A stretch of 64,000 nt of DNA, from assembly GCF_024448505.1 (NCBI RefSeq), contig NZ_JAMOHV010000002.1, positions 369,828-433,827 on the forward strand, written 5' to 3'. Each line of letters begins with the position of its first letter. Positions within the stretch are counted from its first letter, which is position 1. Positions 16,539 to 24,260 of the stretch are shown here, piece after piece. The notes under the pieces are model-generated. The model was not told where the DNA came from and searched no databases. It worked only from the letters and a program-made list of their open reading frames with translations. The stretch comes from Stutzerimonas degradans (lineage in GTDB: Bacteria; Pseudomonadota; Gammaproteobacteria; Pseudomonadales; Pseudomonadaceae). The position numbers and the translations under genes are program-made.

Positions 16539-16570
16539 CCGATAATCGACATACTGTTCGATTATCGAAC
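16539..16570 (-). promoter_or_regulatory. PcaR-type operator upstream of pcaIJF
   Basis: The palindrome GTTCGATTATCGAAC (16556-16570), read on the minus strand as GTTCGATAATCGAAC, closely matches the PcaR site known from P. putida (GTTCGATAATCGCAC). A half-match CCGATAATCGAC lies at 16539-16550. The pair sits about 80-110 bases upstream of the pcaI start, where an activator would overlap the promoter. Confidence 0.75.
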
Positions 16571-16637
16571 CGATTAGCACCTTCACACCAAAGCACACGA
16601 CGCCGCGCACCGGCCGCGGGGCCTGATCGGTGCTGCA

Positions 16638-17480
16638 TCAATGAAACAGCCGCGTGCTCAGTTCACGACTGGCTTCGAGCAACACCGGCAGGAAACGCGT
16701 CTCCAGTTCCTGACGCGAGACACGTCCGGCATGGGTGCCGACGTTCAGCGCGGCAAGCACCTGGCCGGCGGAATCCTTGAGCGGAACCGCCAGCGAGCGC
16801 AGGCCCACTTCTAGCTCCTGGTCAACGATGACCCAGCCCTGATGGCGGATTTCCGCGATGTTCGCCCGCAGTGCCTCGGGCGTGTGCAGGGTGCGGCTGG
16901 TCTTGACCTGCAGGTCGGCGCGTTCGAGATACTCGTCGAGCGCCGTGTCGTCCAGCGCCGCCAGCAGGATGCGGCCCATCGAAGTGCAGTACGCCGGCAG
17001 TCGGCTGCCCACCGACAGGTCTACCGAAATCAGCCGCTGTGGCGTGGCCGAGCGCGCGACGTAGAGCACCTCGTCACCTTCCAGCGTGGCCATTGAGCAG
17101 GCTTCGTGCAGCTGCTCGCTGAGCCGGTCGAGGATCGGTTGCGCGCTCAGCGCCAGCGGCGTGGAAGACAGGTAGGCATGCCCCAACGTCAGTACCTTGG
17201 GTAGCAGCGAATAGGTGCGCCCGTCGGTGGTGACGTAGCCGAGCTTCATCAGCGTGTGCAGACAGCGACGCACGGCGGCACGGGGGATTTCGGTGCGGTG
17301 GCTGATCTGCGCGATGGTCAGGTGGCGCTTGCGTTCCTGAAAGGCGTGAATCACCGCCAGACCACGGGCCAGCGACGTCATGAAGTTGGGGTCGCCGGTC
17401 AGCGCTTCGATACGCTTGGCCGGCGAGGCGACGATGGGTGGCGCCATCGCGGCGGGATGGAAGCGCGTGTCGTCGGTCAT
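16638..17480 (-). CDS. pcaR: IclR-family regulator of the beta-ketoadipate pathway
   Basis: 280-residue IclR-type regulator with an N-terminal winged HTH (LTIAQISHRTEIPRAAVRRCLHTL, about residues 60-85) and a C-terminal effector domain (SVGSRLPAYCTSMGRILLA). In pseudomonads PcaR activates pcaIJ and other pca genes with beta-ketoadipate and represses itself. The ATG at 17480 is chosen because GGAG lies seven bases upstream. A longer frame would run through the operator at 17511-17542. It lies 176 bases upstream of pcaI on the same strand. Confidence 0.93.
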   Translation of the reverse strand: MTDDTRFHPAAMAPPIVASPAKRIEALTGDPNFMTSLARGLAVIHAFQERKRHLTIAQISHRTEIPRAAVRRCLHTLMKLGYVTTDGRTYSLLPKVLTLGHAYLSSTPLALSAQPILDRLSEQLHEACSMATLEGDEVLYVARSATPQRLISVDLSVGSRLPAYCTSMGRILLAALDDTALDEYLERADLQVKTSRTLHTPEALRANIAEIRHQGWVIVDQELEVGLRSLAVPLKDSAGQVLAALNVGTHAGRVSRQELETRFLPVLLEASRELSTRLFH

Positions 17481-17510
17481 GGCGAGGCTCCGGGAGGCGG
17501 CTGGCAGTCG

Positions 17511-17542
17511 GGCGATTATCGACAGCTTGCTCGATAATCGCC
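17511..17542 (-). promoter_or_regulatory. PcaR-type autoregulatory operator
   Basis: Two inverted copies of the PcaR core, GGCGATTATCGAC (17511-17523) and TCGATAATCGCC (17531-17542), face each other about 30-60 bases upstream of the pcaR start. The same core occurs before pcaI, which supports autoregulation by PcaR. Confidence 0.7.
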
Positions 17543-17604
17543 ACTCCACTCGCCCTGAGTCGCGCGAAGTTCAGACCCGCAACGCGGTCCGCTCCAGCAT
17601 GGCT

Positions 17605-18039
17605 TCAGTGTTCGCGTCGGCCGTCGCGCTGATGTTCACGCCAGCGGCCCTGCGGCTGCGCTTTGTACAAGCCCGCACGATGCGTCGGTTTACCCTGCGG
17701 CCGGGGCTCCGGCGCGCGGCTGTAGGATCTGGTCGGGTGCCGTCTGTCGCCGTCGAAACGCCGGTCGTGCCGGTCGTAGCGATAGTCACCGCGGTCATGG
17801 CGGCCGTCGTAACGACGGTCGTAGTCGCGCGCGTGACGGTCGTAGTAGCGAACCGACGGTGCGTAGCGGCGAGAGTCGTGGCGGTCGTAGTAGTAGTAAC
17901 GCGTCGGATAGCTCGAGTGACGATGTTCCTGGTAACCGCCGTAGTAATACGGCCGGTGATAGTCATGATCGCCGTGACCGTAAACCGTACAGCCACCGAG
18001 CAGGCTCAACACGAGAAGCAACAGGGGGAGTCGGGGCAT
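17605..18039 (-). CDS. Tyr/His/Arg/Asp-rich lipoprotein
   Basis: 144 residues. The lipoprotein signal MPRLPLLLLVLSLLGGC has its lipobox Cys at residue 17. The mature part is extremely rich in Tyr, His, Arg and Asp (for example YYYDRHDSRRYAP and repeated YDRHDRR units), with a basic C-terminus. GGAGG lies just before the ATG. A second frame in the same strand (to 17996) is a shadow. It is followed downstream by pcaR in the same orientation but with a separate operator. The low-complexity sequence suggests a disordered, possibly metal- or polymer-binding envelope protein. Function unknown. Confidence 0.8.
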   Translation of the reverse strand: MPRLPLLLLVLSLLGGCTVYGHGDHDYHRPYYYGGYQEHRHSSYPTRYYYYDRHDSRRYAPSVRYYDRHARDYDRRYDGRHDRGDYRYDRHDRRFDGDRRHPTRSYSRAPEPRPQGKPTHRAGLYKAQPQGRWREHQRDGRREH

Positions 18040-18118
18040 GATTGCCTCCTGAGAAACAAGGCCGGCGTAGCGACCCTGTCAGAGCGGAACGTGGCGGGCG
18101 ATGCGCCCGCCATCCAGA

Positions 18119-18271
18119 TCAGCAGTTGCCCTTCTTCGCCTGCCCTGGCGGACAATGCGGCGGGCCGCCATGCCCCACATCGCCGATATCGATACCGATA
18201 CCCGGTAGACGCAGGCTGCAGCCGGACATCAACAGGGCCGCCAGTGCAACAGCAAGCACGCGCGCGATCAT
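18119..18271 (-). CDS. Small lipoprotein with C-terminal CPPG motif (50 aa)
   Basis: A 50-residue frame. The lipobox LMSGC puts the modified Cys at residue 18, followed by a Gly/Ile/Asp stretch (GIGIDIGDVGHGG) and the ending CPPGQAKKGNC. It begins immediately after the TAA of the next upstream gene (TAAATG). That gene encodes a second lipoprotein with the matching ending CPPGHRMKGSC, so the two look like tandem duplicates. It ends above a GGCGGGC/GCCCGCC hairpin (18093-18111). Function unknown. Confidence 0.75.
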   Translation of the reverse strand: MIARVLAVALAALLMSGCSLRLPGIGIDIGDVGHGGPPHCPPGQAKKGNC

Positions 18272-18454
18272 TTAGCAGCTCCCCTTCATGCGATGGCCTG
18301 GCGGGCAGAAGCCACCACCGCCGTGACCATGACCACCGATATCCAGATGCACCGCGTCGGCATCGCCGATACGCGCATGCACACCCGGCGCGCTGAAACT
18401 GCAACCCGTCAGCCCCAGCGCTGCACTGAGCAATACCACTGTCCAGATTCTCAT
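18272..18454 (-). CDS. Small lipoprotein with C-terminal CPPG motif (60 aa)
   Basis: 60 residues. The signal MRIWTVVLLSAALGLTGC has its lipobox Cys at residue 18, then a mature part with DADAVHLDIGGHGHGGGG and the ending CPPGHRMKGSC. The start at 18454 is supported by AAGGAG upstream; the longer frame to 18502 lacks a signal at its N-terminus. It is paralogous to the following 50-residue lipoprotein, with which it forms an operon. The His/Gly segment and paired Cys could bind a metal, but this is speculation. Confidence 0.75.
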   Translation of the reverse strand: MRIWTVVLLSAALGLTGCSFSAPGVHARIGDADAVHLDIGGHGHGGGGFCPPGHRMKGSC

Positions 18455-18678
18455 CGAGATACTCCTTGGATTCTCCGCAGGCCTATCGCCTCCTGTGCCC
18501 AAGCGTCCGAAGACGCAACTGGACGATGAATAGGACCATGCGCTTTTCGTCCCGTTCCGCTCGGGTATTAATTCTTTTTCCGATGGCCGATTTCGCGGGC
18601 GGCACGAACCGAACCGGCAGAGCCGCGTCCCACTTAGAGAAGCCGCGCGTCATCCGCGGCCCCGACGGAGCCAAAGAC

Positions 18679-19482
18679 ATGACCGTGAATCGAGGAGTGA
18701 TCTGGCTTGCCCGCAGCGGCTACGCTGCGCGGGGAGCCGTCTATGCCATCGTCGCCCTCTTTGCCGTGCTCGCCGCGCTGGGCGCCGGGCAGACCGTGGA
18801 TACGAAGGGCGCGATTCAGCGACTGCTCGCCCAGCCGTTCGGCGCCGCGCTGCTCTGGCTGGTGGTCATCGGGCTTATGGCCCACGTTGCCTGGCGGCTC
18901 ACCCAGGCTATCGGCGATACCGATCGCCACGGCAGCGATGCCAAGGGCTTGCTGATCCGCGCCGGTCTGCTCGGCAGCGCGACGGTCAATCTGCTGCTGG
19001 CCCTATTCACTCTCAGCCTGGTCAGCGGCCTGGATTCGGTCGGCGCGAGCGGAGGCAGCGGCAGCAGCGATTCGCTGCAGCGATTGCTCGGCCTGCAGCA
19101 CTCGAATCTGCTGATCTGGATCGTGGCGCTGGTGCCTTTGGGGGTTGGCGTCGCGCATCTGGTCAAAGCCTGGCGCGCGCATTTCGAGCGCTACTTCCAG
19201 TGCGATGCGCAGACCATGCGCATGGTGCGCCCGGTTTCGCGCACCGGCCTGGCGGCGCGCGGCTGCGCCTTTCTGATCATTGCCGGCCTGCTTTTCATGG
19301 GCGGCGGCCGCTACGAACCCACTGATCCGCCCGGACTCAAGGAGGCGCTGGAAGCCCTGCAGTCATTGCCGGCGGGCGGCTGGCTGTTGCTGGCGATCGG
19401 CGTGGGGCTGTTCGCCTTCGCGCTGTACAGCTTCGCCGAAGCGTTATGGCGTCGCATCGATCTCAGCGAGGTGGTCGACTGA
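18679..19482 (+). CDS. DUF1206-type polytopic membrane protein
   Basis: 267 residues with six hydrophobic helices arranged as three repeats. Each repeat starts with a similar Gly/Ala-rich motif: ARSGYAARGAVYAIVALFAV, LLIRAGLLGSATVNLLLAL and RTGLAARGCAFLIIAGLLF. This three-fold pattern is that of the DUF1206 family, whose role is not established. The ATG at 18679 has GGAG eight bases upstream and gives the first repeat at the N-terminus; the longer upstream frame has no sensible N-terminus. It converges with the GntR gene 15 bases downstream. Confidence 0.85.
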   Translation: MTVNRGVIWLARSGYAARGAVYAIVALFAVLAALGAGQTVDTKGAIQRLLAQPFGAALLWLVVIGLMAHVAWRLTQAIGDTDRHGSDAKGLLIRAGLLGSATVNLLLALFTLSLVSGLDSVGASGGSGSSDSLQRLLGLQHSNLLIWIVALVPLGVGVAHLVKAWRAHFERYFQCDAQTMRMVRPVSRTGLAARGCAFLIIAGLLFMGGGRYEPTDPPGLKEALEALQSLPAGGWLLLAIGVGLFAFALYSFAEALWRRIDLSEVVD

Positions 19483-19497
19483 CGCGGCTGGCCGGCC

Positions 19498-20244
19498 TCA
19501 GCGCCTGGGCTTCTTGCGCGCCACGATGTGCGAAAACACCGCGTGCAGATCGCCCGAGGCGCTGTCTTCTTCGAGGTTGAGCTTGCTGTCGATGTGATCC
19601 ATGTGATGCAGCATCAGGCGCACCGCCAGATCGGTATCGCGGGCGGCGATGGCATCGATCAGCTCGTTGTGCTCGTCGTAGGAGCAGTGCGAGCGGCTTC
19701 CGCTTTCGTACTGCGCGATGATCAGCGAAGTCTGCGAGATCAGGCTGCGCTGGAAGCTGATCAGCGGGGCGTTCTTCGCCGCCTCGGCCAGCTTGAGGTG
19801 AAACTCACCGGACAGCCGGATGCCGGCGCCGCGGTCGCCGCGGGCAAAGCAGTCGCGTTCGTCGCTCACCATCTGTCGCAACTCGGCCAGCTGGGCGTCG
19901 CTGGCGTGCTGTACCGCGAGCTCGGTGATCGCACGCTCGACCAGCCGGCGGGCGAAGAAGATCTGCCGCGCCTCGTCGACACTCGGGCTGGCCACCACCG
20001 CGCCGCGATTGGGTCGCAGCAGCACCACACCCTCATGGGCCAGGCGCGACAGTGCACGGCGAATGATGGTACGGCTGACGCCGAAGATTTCCCCCAGCGC
20101 TTCTTCGCTGAGCTTGGTACCGGGGGCCAGCCGCTGTTCGAGGATGGCGTCGAATATGTGCGCGTAGACGATATCGTCCTGGGTTCCGGTCCGGCCCTTG
20201 CCCGCGCGGGTTGGTTTCTTCAGCGGCTGCAGTTGTTCGTTCAT
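19498..20244 (-). CDS. GntR-family (FCD subfamily) regulator, candidate purine-catabolism repressor
   Basis: 248 residues. The N-terminal winged HTH is of GntR type (LSEEALGEIFGVSRTIIRRALSRLAHEGVV, about residues 45-75). The C-terminal all-helical FCD domain has the metal/ligand-binding pattern (RRLVERAI, GEFHLKLAE, DEHNELIDAI, LMLHHMDHI). It is divergent from a purine permease, and palindromes TTGTGCACAA and TTGTATACAA lie between them. The same palindromes precede hiuH/puuE, tsx, the chemoreceptor and the ydcZ-like gene. FCD regulators typically bind such TTGT-N2-ACAA sites, so this protein is the likely repressor. The inducer (urate, xanthine or allantoin) is unknown. Confidence 0.88.
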   Translation of the reverse strand: MNEQLQPLKKPTRAGKGRTGTQDDIVYAHIFDAILEQRLAPGTKLSEEALGEIFGVSRTIIRRALSRLAHEGVVLLRPNRGAVVASPSVDEARQIFFARRLVERAITELAVQHASDAQLAELRQMVSDERDCFARGDRGAGIRLSGEFHLKLAEAAKNAPLISFQRSLISQTSLIIAQYESGSRSHCSYDEHNELIDAIAARDTDLAVRLMLHHMDHIDSKLNLEEDSASGDLHAVFSHIVARKKPRR

Positions 20245-20681
20245 CGAGAGTTCGCATCCTGGTGTCGGCAGCGCAACTTTACTGTGTTCCGCGAGCCGCT
20301 GGCAGTTCGCCGAAGCAGATTGGCGAAAATGACGCACCCCACGATTGTGCACAATCCATCGCGTGAAATGCTCTAGAACGTGCATCGCGGTTCTTTGGCC
20401 ACTCGCTTGGCGAGGGGTCGAAACCGCCGCACGGTCCGGGTATCAGTATCGTACCGTCGCGCTTCGCCCGAATATTCCACCTTTGGTTAGATGCGATCAA
20501 CGACATCCGGCGCGGATTTTATAACCAATCCGCGTTTGCTTTTTTTGTATACAACATCATAATCGCGACACGCCTTTCTGACCTCTCAGTCAACTTGAGA
20601 CAGATCGAGCGCACCCATCACCCGCCCTCGGGAGCACTCAGGCTCTGGGTGATCGACAACAAGAACGATGAGGAACACCCA
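20245..20681. promoter_or_regulatory. Divergent regulatory region between the GntR regulator and the purine permease
   Basis: This 437-base gap holds the palindrome GATTGTGCACAATC (20343-20356) and TTGTATACAA (20545-20554). The second lies in the 17-base spacer of a plausible sigma-70 promoter for the permease: TTTGCT at 20535-20540 and CATAAT at 20558-20563. No additional gene is seen. Confidence 0.72.
20343..20356. promoter_or_regulatory. Palindromic operator GATTGTGCACAATC
   Basis: Perfect 14-base palindrome about 100 bases upstream of the GntR gene. Its core TTGTGCACAA is shared with 31807-31816 upstream of the tsx-like gene, and it fits the same TTGT-N2-ACAA pattern as the TTGTATACAA sites. 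Probably used for autoregulation. Confidence 0.65.
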
Positions 20682-22028
20682 GTGGAAAACATCACGCAGG
20701 AACAGCGGGCCACCCCGGCGCAGCACCGGGCCCCCGGCCGACTCGATCGCTTCTTCAGGCTCAGCGAACACCGCACCAGCGTGCGTACCGAGCTGCTCGC
20801 AGGCCTGACCACGTTCGTCACCATGGCCTACATCATCTTCGTCAACCCGAACATCATGGCCGAAGCCGGCGTGGACCACGGCGCCGCCTTCGTCGCCACC
20901 TGCATCGGTGCGGCGCTGGGCTGCTTCCTCATGGGGCTGTATGCCAACTGGCCGGTCGGACTGGCGCCGGGCATGGGCCTCAACGCGTTCTTCACCTACA
21001 CAGTGGTCGGCGAGATGGGCTACAGCTGGCAGATCGCGCTGGGTGCAGTGTTCATCTCCGGCGTGCTGTTCGTCTTCATGAGCCTGTCGAAGATCCGCGA
21101 ATGGCTACTCAACAGCATCCCGATGAGCCTGCGCTTCGCCATGGGCGCCGGCGTCGGCCTGTTCCTCGGGTTGATCGGTCTGAAGACTGCCGGCATCGTG
21201 GTGGACAGCCCCGCCACGCTGCTGACACTGGGTTCGTTCGGCGAGCCTTCGGCGCTGCTGGCGGGCATCTGCTTCCTGCTGATCGCCGTACTCAGCCATC
21301 GCAACGTGTTCGGCGCGATCCTGATCGCCATGCTGGCCGTCACCGCCATCGGTTGGGGCCTCGGTCTGGTGGAATATCGCGGCCTGGTGTCGATGCCGCC
21401 GAGCCTGGCGCCGACCTGGCTGGCGATGGATATCCTCGGTGCGCTGGACGTGGCGATGATCAGCGTGATTCTCGCCTTCCTCTTCGTGAACATGTTCGAC
21501 ACCGCCGGCACGCTCATGGGCGTCGCGCATCGCGCCAACCTGGTGGATGACGAGGGCCGCATCAAGGACCTGTCGCGCGCGCTGAAGGCCGACAGCACCT
21601 CCAGCGTGGTCGGCGCGTTCGTCGGCTGCCCGCCAGTGACCAGCTACGTGGAAAGTGCCTCGGGCGTCGCCGCCGGCGGCCGCACCGGACTTACCGCGAT
21701 CACGGTCGGGGTACTGTTTCTCGCCGCCATGTTCCTCGCCCCGCTGGCCGGCATGATTCCGGCCTACGCCACCGCCGGTGCACTGATCTATGTGGCCATG
21801 CTGATGATGAGTGGCATGGCGCACATCGACTGGAAAGATCACACCGACACCATCCCGGCCATCGTGACCGTGGTGATGATGCCGCTGACCTTTTCCATCG
21901 CCAACGGCATCGCGCTGGGTTTTCTCACCTACGCCACGCTGAAGCTGTTGACCGGCCAGCGCGATAAGGTGTCGATCAGCCTGTACGTGCTGTGCGTGAT
22001 CTTCATCGCCAAATTCGCGTTCCTCTGA
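20682..22028 (+). CDS. NCS2/AZG-type purine permease
   Basis: 448-residue inner-membrane symporter of the nucleobase-cation symporter 2 family, AZG (adenine/guanine/hypoxanthine) branch. Typical blocks are RTELLAGLTTFVTMAYIIFVNP near the N-terminus, GLAPGMGLNAFFTYTVV, LFVNMFDTAGTLMGVA and FVGCPPVTSYVESASGVAAG. The start is a GTG with GAGGA seven bases upstream (20670-20674); the upstream frame to 20595 has no membrane-protein N-terminus. It is divergent from the GntR regulator and carries its operator in the promoter. A terminator follows at 22046-22073. Confidence 0.9.
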   Translation: MENITQEQRATPAQHRAPGRLDRFFRLSEHRTSVRTELLAGLTTFVTMAYIIFVNPNIMAEAGVDHGAAFVATCIGAALGCFLMGLYANWPVGLAPGMGLNAFFTYTVVGEMGYSWQIALGAVFISGVLFVFMSLSKIREWLLNSIPMSLRFAMGAGVGLFLGLIGLKTAGIVVDSPATLLTLGSFGEPSALLAGICFLLIAVLSHRNVFGAILIAMLAVTAIGWGLGLVEYRGLVSMPPSLAPTWLAMDILGALDVAMISVILAFLFVNMFDTAGTLMGVAHRANLVDDEGRIKDLSRALKADSTSSVVGAFVGCPPVTSYVESASGVAAGGRTGLTAITVGVLFLAAMFLAPLAGMIPAYATAGALIYVAMLMMSGMAHIDWKDHTDTIPAIVTVVMMPLTFSIANGIALGFLTYATLKLLTGQRDKVSISLYVLCVIFIAKFAFL

Positions 22029-22045
22029 GCGGGGTACGCACCATC

Positions 22046-22073
22046 GCCCCGTCGCATCGCGGCGGGGCTTTTG
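22046..22073 (+). terminator. Terminator after the AZG-type permease
   Basis: Stem GCCCCG-CGC / GCG-CGGGGC with a short loop and a following TTTT, 17 bases after the permease stop. It separates the permease from the LysE-type gene. Confidence 0.7.
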
Positions 22074-22092
22074 CATTTGTCAGGAGGAAGTG

Positions 22093-22719
22093 ATGAGTCT
22101 GGAAACCTGGTTGTTGTATGCGAGTACGGCGCTGGTGGTGATTCTGATCCCCGGTCCGCTGTCGCTGCTGATGATCAGCAACAGCCTGAACTATGGCGTG
22201 CGCCGTTCGTGGCCGGCGTTTCTCGGCGGGGTCACGGCCTCGATCCTCCTGCTCAGCGCCTCGGCACTGGGGCTCGGCGCGATCCTGCTGGCGTCGGAGC
22301 GACTGTTCAGCACGCTGAAGCTGATCGGTGCGCTGTACCTGTTCTATCTCGCCTGGCAGAGCTGGCAGGAGGCACGCCAGGCCCCCGCCGCGCGATCAAT
22401 CGAAACCCCGGCACTGGCACCACGCTTCGGCCGGCTGTTCGGGCGGGCGTTCATGCTGGGCGGCAGCAACCCCAAGGACATACTGTTCTTCGCCGCCTTC
22501 CTGCCGCAGTTCCTCAGCGCCGGACAGCCGCTGCTGCCGCAGTTGCTGGTGATGATCGCGACCTGGGCGGTGCTCGATCTGTGCTGCAAGCTGGCCTATG
22601 GGCTGGGCGCGCAAGGCGCGGCGCGGTACCTGCGCACCGGACGCGGGCATGTGTGGTTCAACCGCACCAGCGCGGCGCTGTTTGGGGGGGCGGGGGCGGC
22701 GTCTCTGATGAGTCGGTGA
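22093..22719 (+). CDS. LysE/RhtB-family exporter
   Basis: 208-residue inner-membrane protein with about six helices and the LysE signature near the N-terminus (VVILIPGPLSLLMISNSLNYG). These proteins export amino acids or related small molecules. AGGAGG lies five bases before the ATG at 22093. It is separated from the purine permease by a terminator and from hiuH by a long repeat, so it is probably an independent unit. The substrate is not deducible. Confidence 0.85.
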   Translation: MSLETWLLYASTALVVILIPGPLSLLMISNSLNYGVRRSWPAFLGGVTASILLLSASALGLGAILLASERLFSTLKLIGALYLFYLAWQSWQEARQAPAARSIETPALAPRFGRLFGRAFMLGGSNPKDILFFAAFLPQFLSAGQPLLPQLLVMIATWAVLDLCCKLAYGLGAQGAARYLRTGRGHVWFNRTSAALFGGAGAASLMSR

Positions 22720-22789
22720 CCTGGCTGGCCGCGTAGCGGCGGCTCAGGCCGCGACGCATAGCAACGCCTCAAGTTCTCTCGGCTGGCCA

Positions 22790-23530
22790 GAGGGGTCGCA
22801 GGGTGGAAAACCATGCAGCGTTTTCCACCTTGGTGGGTTTCGGCGCGTGTCTCGGTGTGTATGACGTCGCGCTTTCCTCGGCTCGGGCTACAGGTTGCGC
22901 CTCGCACGGCGCCTCACTTTTCTTTGCACGCGCAAAGAAAAGTAAGCAAAAGAAAGCGCGCCCCTTCATCCGGGTCCGGGAGCTGTGCTCCCAGACTTCC
23001 CTCCTTCCGCCAGCACTCCGGGGACCGGCGTACAAGGGCCATCCCTGGCCCTTTACGCCTCTCGCGGCATCCATGCCGCTCGCTCCCCGTGCTGGCTCCA
23101 CTCGGCCTGCTGCAAGGGGAAAGAGGTGTCGCCTGCCGGGCTGTGCAGGGAAAAGCGAAGCCGGCTTTCGATCCTTCAGGCGACCCGGACTCCCTTCCCC
23201 TTCAGGAGGCCGAACGCAGGCGTTACGCAGGGGGACGCGAGGCATGGACGCCGAGCGAGGAACGAAGGACGGGGCCGCCCAGGCGGGATGCCCCTTCGTG
23301 ACGTGCCCCTGGAGCAATGCCGGAGTGAGGGAAGTCTGGTCGCGCAGCGGCCAGACCCGGATGTAGGAGTCGCGTTCTCTTTGGTTACTTTCTCTTGGCG
23401 AGACAAGAGAAAGTGACGCGCCGTGCAAGGCGCAACCTGTAGTCCGAGCCGAGGAAAGCGCCACGCCAGACACAAGCGTGCGTGCCGCCCCTGGAGCCAA
23501 ACGCTGCGCGGCTTTCCACCCTATGGTTTT
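22790..23530. repeat. Long inverted-repeat intergenic element
   Basis: About 740 bases with no credible gene, although frames stay open in several directions because of base composition. The left part (22869-22990) and right part (23330-23460) are imperfect inverted copies. Both read, from the outside in, TTTCCTCGGCTCGG, then CTACAGGTTGCGCCT, CACGGCGC, an ACTTT(C/T)TCTTTG-like segment, then CATCCGGGTC and CAGACTTCCCTC. Outer GGTGGAAA boxes (about 22800 and 23512, the second inverted) flank them. This resembles interspersed repeats of pseudomonad genomes. Mobility and function are unknown. Confidence 0.7.
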
Positions 23531-23552
23531 TCTCGGCGACATAACTCCCCCA

Positions 23553-23583
23553 TAAAAAACCCGCCACAAGGGCGGGTAAAAAG
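23553..23583 (-). terminator. Terminator after hiuH
   Basis: Stem ACCCGCC / GGCGGGT with a five-base loop, flanked by A and T runs on both sides, so it can work in both directions. It lies 35 bases beyond the hiuH stop. Confidence 0.8.
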
Positions 23584-23617
23584 GGACTCAGGGAGAGTCA
23601 TTGCACGGCAAACGGAA

Positions 23618-23971
23618 TCAGCTACCCCGATAGGTGGAATAGCTATACGGCGAAATCAGCAGCGGCACGTGATAGTGATCCTGCCCGGCATCGATGCCGA
23701 ACCGGAGCACCACTTCATCGAGAAACGCCGGCGCGCCCAGCGTCACACCGCGGCGCCGGTAGTAATCGCCCGCCTGGAAATGCAGCTGGTAGACGCCCGA
23801 GCGATAGTCGTCCCCTTCCAGCAAGGGGCTGTCGCAGCGGCCGTCAGCATTGGTTTCGCGGGTGGCGACCAGCTCCAGGCCCTGCCCCTCGACGCGAAAC
23901 AGCGTCACCTTGATGCCGCTGCCCGGACAACCGTGCGCCGCATCCAGTACGTGTGTGGTCAAACGTCCCAC
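23618..23971 (-). CDS. hiuH: 5-hydroxyisourate hydrolase (transthyretin-like)
   Basis: 117-residue enzyme that hydrolyses 5-hydroxyisourate, the product of urate oxidation, to OHCU. The family signature is complete: N-terminal LTTHVLDAAHGCPG with the active-site His, the central GRCDSPLL and the C-terminal YHVPLLISPYSYSTYRGS tetrapeptide YRGS. The start is a GTG with GGAGG five bases upstream, giving the normal family length; the frame reaching 24100 would add an unrelated extension. It is divergent from puuE, with a palindromic operator pair between them. Confidence 0.94.
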   Translation of the reverse strand: MGRLTTHVLDAAHGCPGSGIKVTLFRVEGQGLELVATRETNADGRCDSPLLEGDDYRSGVYQLHFQAGDYYRRRGVTLGAPAFLDEVVLRFGIDAGQDHYHVPLLISPYSYSTYRGS

Positions 23972-24041
23972 GAGCACCTCCGCTTGTTTGAAAGTGGGTT
24001 GAGGATAGCCAAGTCGGCGTAAAATATTCAAGACAATATTC

Positions 24042-24058
24042 GTATACTTTGTATACAT
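24042..24058. promoter_or_regulatory. GntR-type operator pair upstream of hiuH
   Basis: Two adjacent GTATAC palindromes (24042-24047 and 24051-24056), the second extended to TTGTATACAT (24049-24058), lie about 75 bases upstream of hiuH in the hiuH-puuE gap. They match the TTGTATACAA site before the first permease. Confidence 0.65.
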
Positions 24059-24180
24059 AAAAGACACGCCACGCTTTCCACCCTCCGCCCTATCACCCAT
24101 CGCATCGGCAGCGCTTAAGCCAGCGGCATATAGCAGACTGCCATAAGGCGGCAGGCGGCACGCTCGGTGATTTTTTATGG

Positions 24181-24210
24181 TTTACATTGGGTAATCGGTT
24201 TTGTATACAA
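24181..24210 (+). promoter_or_regulatory. puuE promoter with overlapping GntR-type operator
   Basis: TTTACA (24181-24186) and TATACA (24204-24209) are separated by 17 bases, a good sigma-70 promoter. The perfect palindrome TTGTATACAA (24201-24210) covers the -10 box, which implies repression by whatever binds it. The promoter would drive puuE-uraD-alc-allA and possibly more. Confidence 0.75.
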
Positions 24211-24260
24211 TCAGACCATCCGGTCGCACTGCTGCGACCCGCCATACAGGACCCATCGCC

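Noticed and set aside
17571..17996. Second minus-strand frame inside the Tyr/His-rich lipoprotein gene (Thr/Val/Ala-rich)
   Set aside because: It lacks a signal and a ribosome site, whereas the overlapping frame has both GGAGG and a lipobox.
22769..23569. Several overlapping open frames in the intergenic repeat
   Set aside because: They mirror each other across an inverted repeat and show no domain or ribosome site; treated as a noncoding repeat.
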